Source: JAAYQA01 sp964510345 (lineage in GTDB: Bacteria; Bacillota; Clostridia; Tissierellales; Peptoniphilaceae). From it: a stretch of DNA of 6,708 bases. The notes under the pieces were generated by a model. It had not been told where the DNA came from, made no database searches, and was given only the letters and a program-made list of their open reading frames with translations. The position numbers were made by a program, and so were the translations under genes. Below are positions 6,452 to 6,708 of the stretch, piece by piece; the stretch's first letter is position 1, and each line of letters starts with the position of its first letter. Where the stretch lies: NCBI GenBank assembly GCA_964510345.1, contig CAZEBB010000059.1:1-6708 (forward strand), given 5' to 3'.

Positions 6452-6490
6452 CTAAAGAAAGAAGGAAGAGATCCGTTGACCCCTTCCTTC
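6452..6490 (-). terminator. Rho-independent terminator ending the right-edge gene
   Basis: On the minus strand GAAGGAAGGGGTC (6490-6478) pairs with GATCTCTTCCTTC (6473-6461) over 13 bp, two of them G-U wobbles, closing an AACG tetraloop. The U-rich tail TTTCTTT follows. It lies about 20 nt after the stop of the partial gene and upstream of the tandem promoters, separating the two transcription units. No T tract follows on the plus strand, so it acts in one direction. Confidence 0.88.
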
Positions 6491-6510
6491 CGTTCGAAAA
6501 GACCCTTCGA

Positions 6511-6708
6511 TTATTTGCCGCTTTCCATAATCTCATTATATATCACATCAAATTCGAGAGTGGCGTCGTTACTTAACCGGATCAGTTCGTCGTACTGTAT
6601 CTTATGCAACTTCTTAGCGTCTTGCAGGTCGGTCTTCATGACCTCGTCGATCGTCATATACTCCTCAGCCTTTTCAAGATACGGGTCCAACTTATCCTCA
6701 ATCTTGCG
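6511..6708 (-). CDS. C-terminal fragment of an unrecognised protein
   Basis: Sixty-five codons and a TAA stop are visible; the frame is open to the window edge, so the 5' end is probably missing. I do not recognise the family. The fragment is highly charged, rich in E, D and K, with few aromatic residues and a helical, coiled-coil-like character, for example YLEKAEEYMTIDEVMKT and LQDAKKLHKIQYDELIRL. It shows no cysteines, no transmembrane stretch and no catalytic motif. An internal ATG at 6657 has GAGGAG 3 nt upstream, so a 48-residue protein starting there is an alternative, though the spacing is short. The strong terminator after the stop supports this being the real end of a gene. It belongs to a separate transcription unit from carD. 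Confidence 0.6.
   Translation of the reverse strand, partial: RKIEDKLDPYLEKAEEYMTIDEVMKTDLQDAKKLHKIQYDELIRLSNDATLEFDVIYNEIMESGK

Noticed and set aside
6492..6510. TTCGA inverted copies just after the stop of the right-edge gene as a separate terminator or attachment site
   Set aside because: The stem is only 5 bp, has no U tract and lies beside a much stronger 13-bp terminator.
1..6708. CRISPR arrays, insertion sequences, tRNA or rRNA genes and phage modules
   Set aside because: No regularly spaced repeats, terminal inverted repeats with a transposase, cloverleaf patterns or rRNA-like segments were seen. The Cas4-like nuclease motif belongs to the helicase fusion and has no CRISPR context.

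Overview
The window is an ordinary-looking chromosomal housekeeping stretch from a low-to-medium GC Gram-positive-type bacterium (Bacillota). The evidence is a SAM-I (S-box) riboswitch in front of metK, strong AGGAGG-type Shine-Dalgarno sites, consensus sigma-A promoters, and the order CarD-like regulator - membrane PIN/TRAM protein (YacL) - ispD - ispF, known from clostridia and their relatives. A Negativicutes-like host would fit, but the sequence alone does not settle it. Every supported gene lies on the minus strand, so transcription runs from high to low coordinates.

Layout in the direction of transcription. At the right edge is the 3' end of an unrecognised gene (6708-6511), closed by a 13-bp rho-independent terminator (about 6490-6452). 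Two tandem sigma-A-type promoters follow (one with perfect TTGACA-N17-TATAAT boxes). They drive a putative operon: a CarD/CdnL-family RNA polymerase-binding regulator (6329-5847), a four-TM PIN/TRAM protein (about 5796-4711), ispD (4694-3996) and ispF (3999-3520). ispD and ispF overlap by two bases. Their products catalyse steps 3 and 5 of the MEP isoprenoid pathway.

No terminator is evident after ispF. Its stop codon lies next to a predicted promoter (-35 at 3519-3514, -10 at 3496-3491), followed by a textbook SAM-I riboswitch (3473-3380) and its terminator hairpin (3376-3348). The U tract of that hairpin abuts the metK Shine-Dalgarno. metK (SAM synthetase, 3337-2147) is followed after 33 bp, without a visible terminator or promoter, by a large gene (2113 to beyond position 1). 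This gene joins an N-terminal PD-(D/E)XK (RecB/Cas4-like) nuclease to an XPD/DinG-type iron-sulphur SF2 helicase.

I see no CRISPR array, insertion sequence, tRNA, rRNA or phage feature. The most notable point is the operon logic: a nuclease-helicase DNA-processing enzyme appears to be co-transcribed with metK and therefore to sit under SAM-riboswitch control. That is an inference from spacing and missing signals. I found no clear sign of a wholly new biological system.
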